This document shows, in pieces, positions 63,201 through 64,000 of a stretch of DNA of 64,000 bases (positions are counted from its first letter, which is position 1; each line of letters begins with the position of its first letter). The translations under genes were made by a program, and so were the position numbers. This DNA comes from Promerops cafer (lineage: Eukaryota > Chordata > Aves > Passeriformes > Nectariniidae). A model generated the notes under the pieces. It ran no database searches. It was not told the origin of the DNA and saw only the letters and a list, made by a program, of their open reading frames with translations. The stretch is taken from the NCBI GenBank assembly GCA_013398275.1, contig VZSE01005023.1, forward strand, positions 248,001 through 312,000. Direction: 5' to 3'.

Positions 63201-64000
63201 CACTTCCTCTAAGTGACATTCTGGTTATTGCTATGTCTTAAATGCCAAAACCTGATAGTACACTTTTGTAATTCCTAATATAATGAAATGCTTAAGAAAA
63301 ATTCTACAGTCATTGGACCATCATTAACAACTATGAAATTAGGTGTCCCATGGGTTTTTTTCCAATTTAAAGAGGGTTAAATTGCTAATTTACATGTTAA
63401 TTAGCATTCATTCTAAAGAACACCAAATGTAATTCCATAGCATCTAGCATTTAACAATTTAGCTTATCAAGACATTAAATTTAAAAGAAGCTCTGCATTA
63501 TTTGCAAGATTTTTTTTTTTTTGAGGGCTAATGATGAAAGGAATCTCATTATTCTAAGCAACATGCAATTTAAAAAGGATGAATACTGCCAATTTATTTA
63601 CTTTATCACTGAGTAATAAGAAAGCAGCAAAGCATTGGCAGGGCAGCAGGTTTAACAGTTCTTTATAAAACTTACTGATGTGCACAGACTGGTAAGTTTA
63701 AAATAAAGAATTATTTCTGGTGACATTTCTTTGGAATGTGTTGCCTCGAGTCACTCCTAATCACCAGAGTGTGCTCAGTGGTATTTTATAATGCTACTTC
63801 TGCTGCTCTGGAGCTACTCTGGTACATGCACTTGCTCTGGTGTGCAGTTGAAGCATCTCTGTGTAGCAGACCTATAAATACAAGCCTCCCCTCATACTAT
63901 TTAAGAAAATATTGCATGGTATTATAAAGCAAGCATTCATTTTAGGAAAATTTCAAACCGGGGAAATAAATGTTCCCAGTACAGTGAAGCCACAAAATCA
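60256..64000 (-). other. ZNF804B: ZNF804B intron 2, distal part, no gene seen
   Basis: AT-rich intronic DNA to the window edge. It contains a TTTGG/GGTTT tract (61107-61148) and a T13 run (63510-63522). No exon or RNA gene was recognised; the next upstream exon of ZNF804B should lie beyond this edge. Confidence 0.6.
61107..61148 (+). repeat. (GGTTT)n-like tract
   Basis: Alternating GGTTT and GGTTTT units ending in a T8 run; a simple-sequence tract. Confidence 0.9.

Overview
The window reads as vertebrate, most likely bird, genomic DNA. It is AT-rich and gene-poor, its interspersed repeats are CR1 LINE fragments plus a few endogenous-retrovirus LTRs, and I saw no SINE-rich mammalian background. 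The LTR types (TGTC-TGG-TTT ends, one with the 'TTAACCCC' end common in songbird genomes) make a passerine plausible, but this rests on recall, not on a search.

One gene is present: the 3' part of ZNF804B on the minus strand. Exon 3 is at 49362-49492. The last, very large exon 4 carries 1,227 codons and a TAG stop at 43141-46825. Between them lies a 2.5-kb intron that appears to use a GC donor instead of GT. Exons 1-2, with the C2H2 zinc finger, must lie beyond position 64000, so 49493-64000 is intron 2. Everything below about 43,090 is 3' flank or intergenic sequence; some of it may be a long 3' UTR.

Layout. 1-7050: unannotated DNA with a 5'-truncated antisense LTR (740-1245) and a faint ancient repeat near 3.9 kb. 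7050-8466: two degraded plus-strand CR1 copies. 8467-20855: no gene seen, one further ancient repeat near 16.7 kb. 20856-24262: a minus-strand CR1 split by a complete 1.36-kb LTR (21904-23260) that contains a GA microsatellite and a perfect 12-bp hairpin. 24762-25347: a second LTR type in antisense. 27296-27520: plus-strand CR1 3' end. 36795-37045: minus-strand CR1 fragment. 43141-49492: ZNF804B exons 4 and 3. 53600-54205 and 60109-60255: CR1 fragments within intron 2.

No operon-like organisation, RNA gene, CRISPR array or convincing new coding system was found. The most useful observations are the GC-AG splice site, the nested LTR-in-CR1 insertion, and a hairpin that looks like a quasi-palindrome made perfect. 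Most short open frames are chance frames, and many lie on or opposite CR1, LTR or ZNF804B exon 4.
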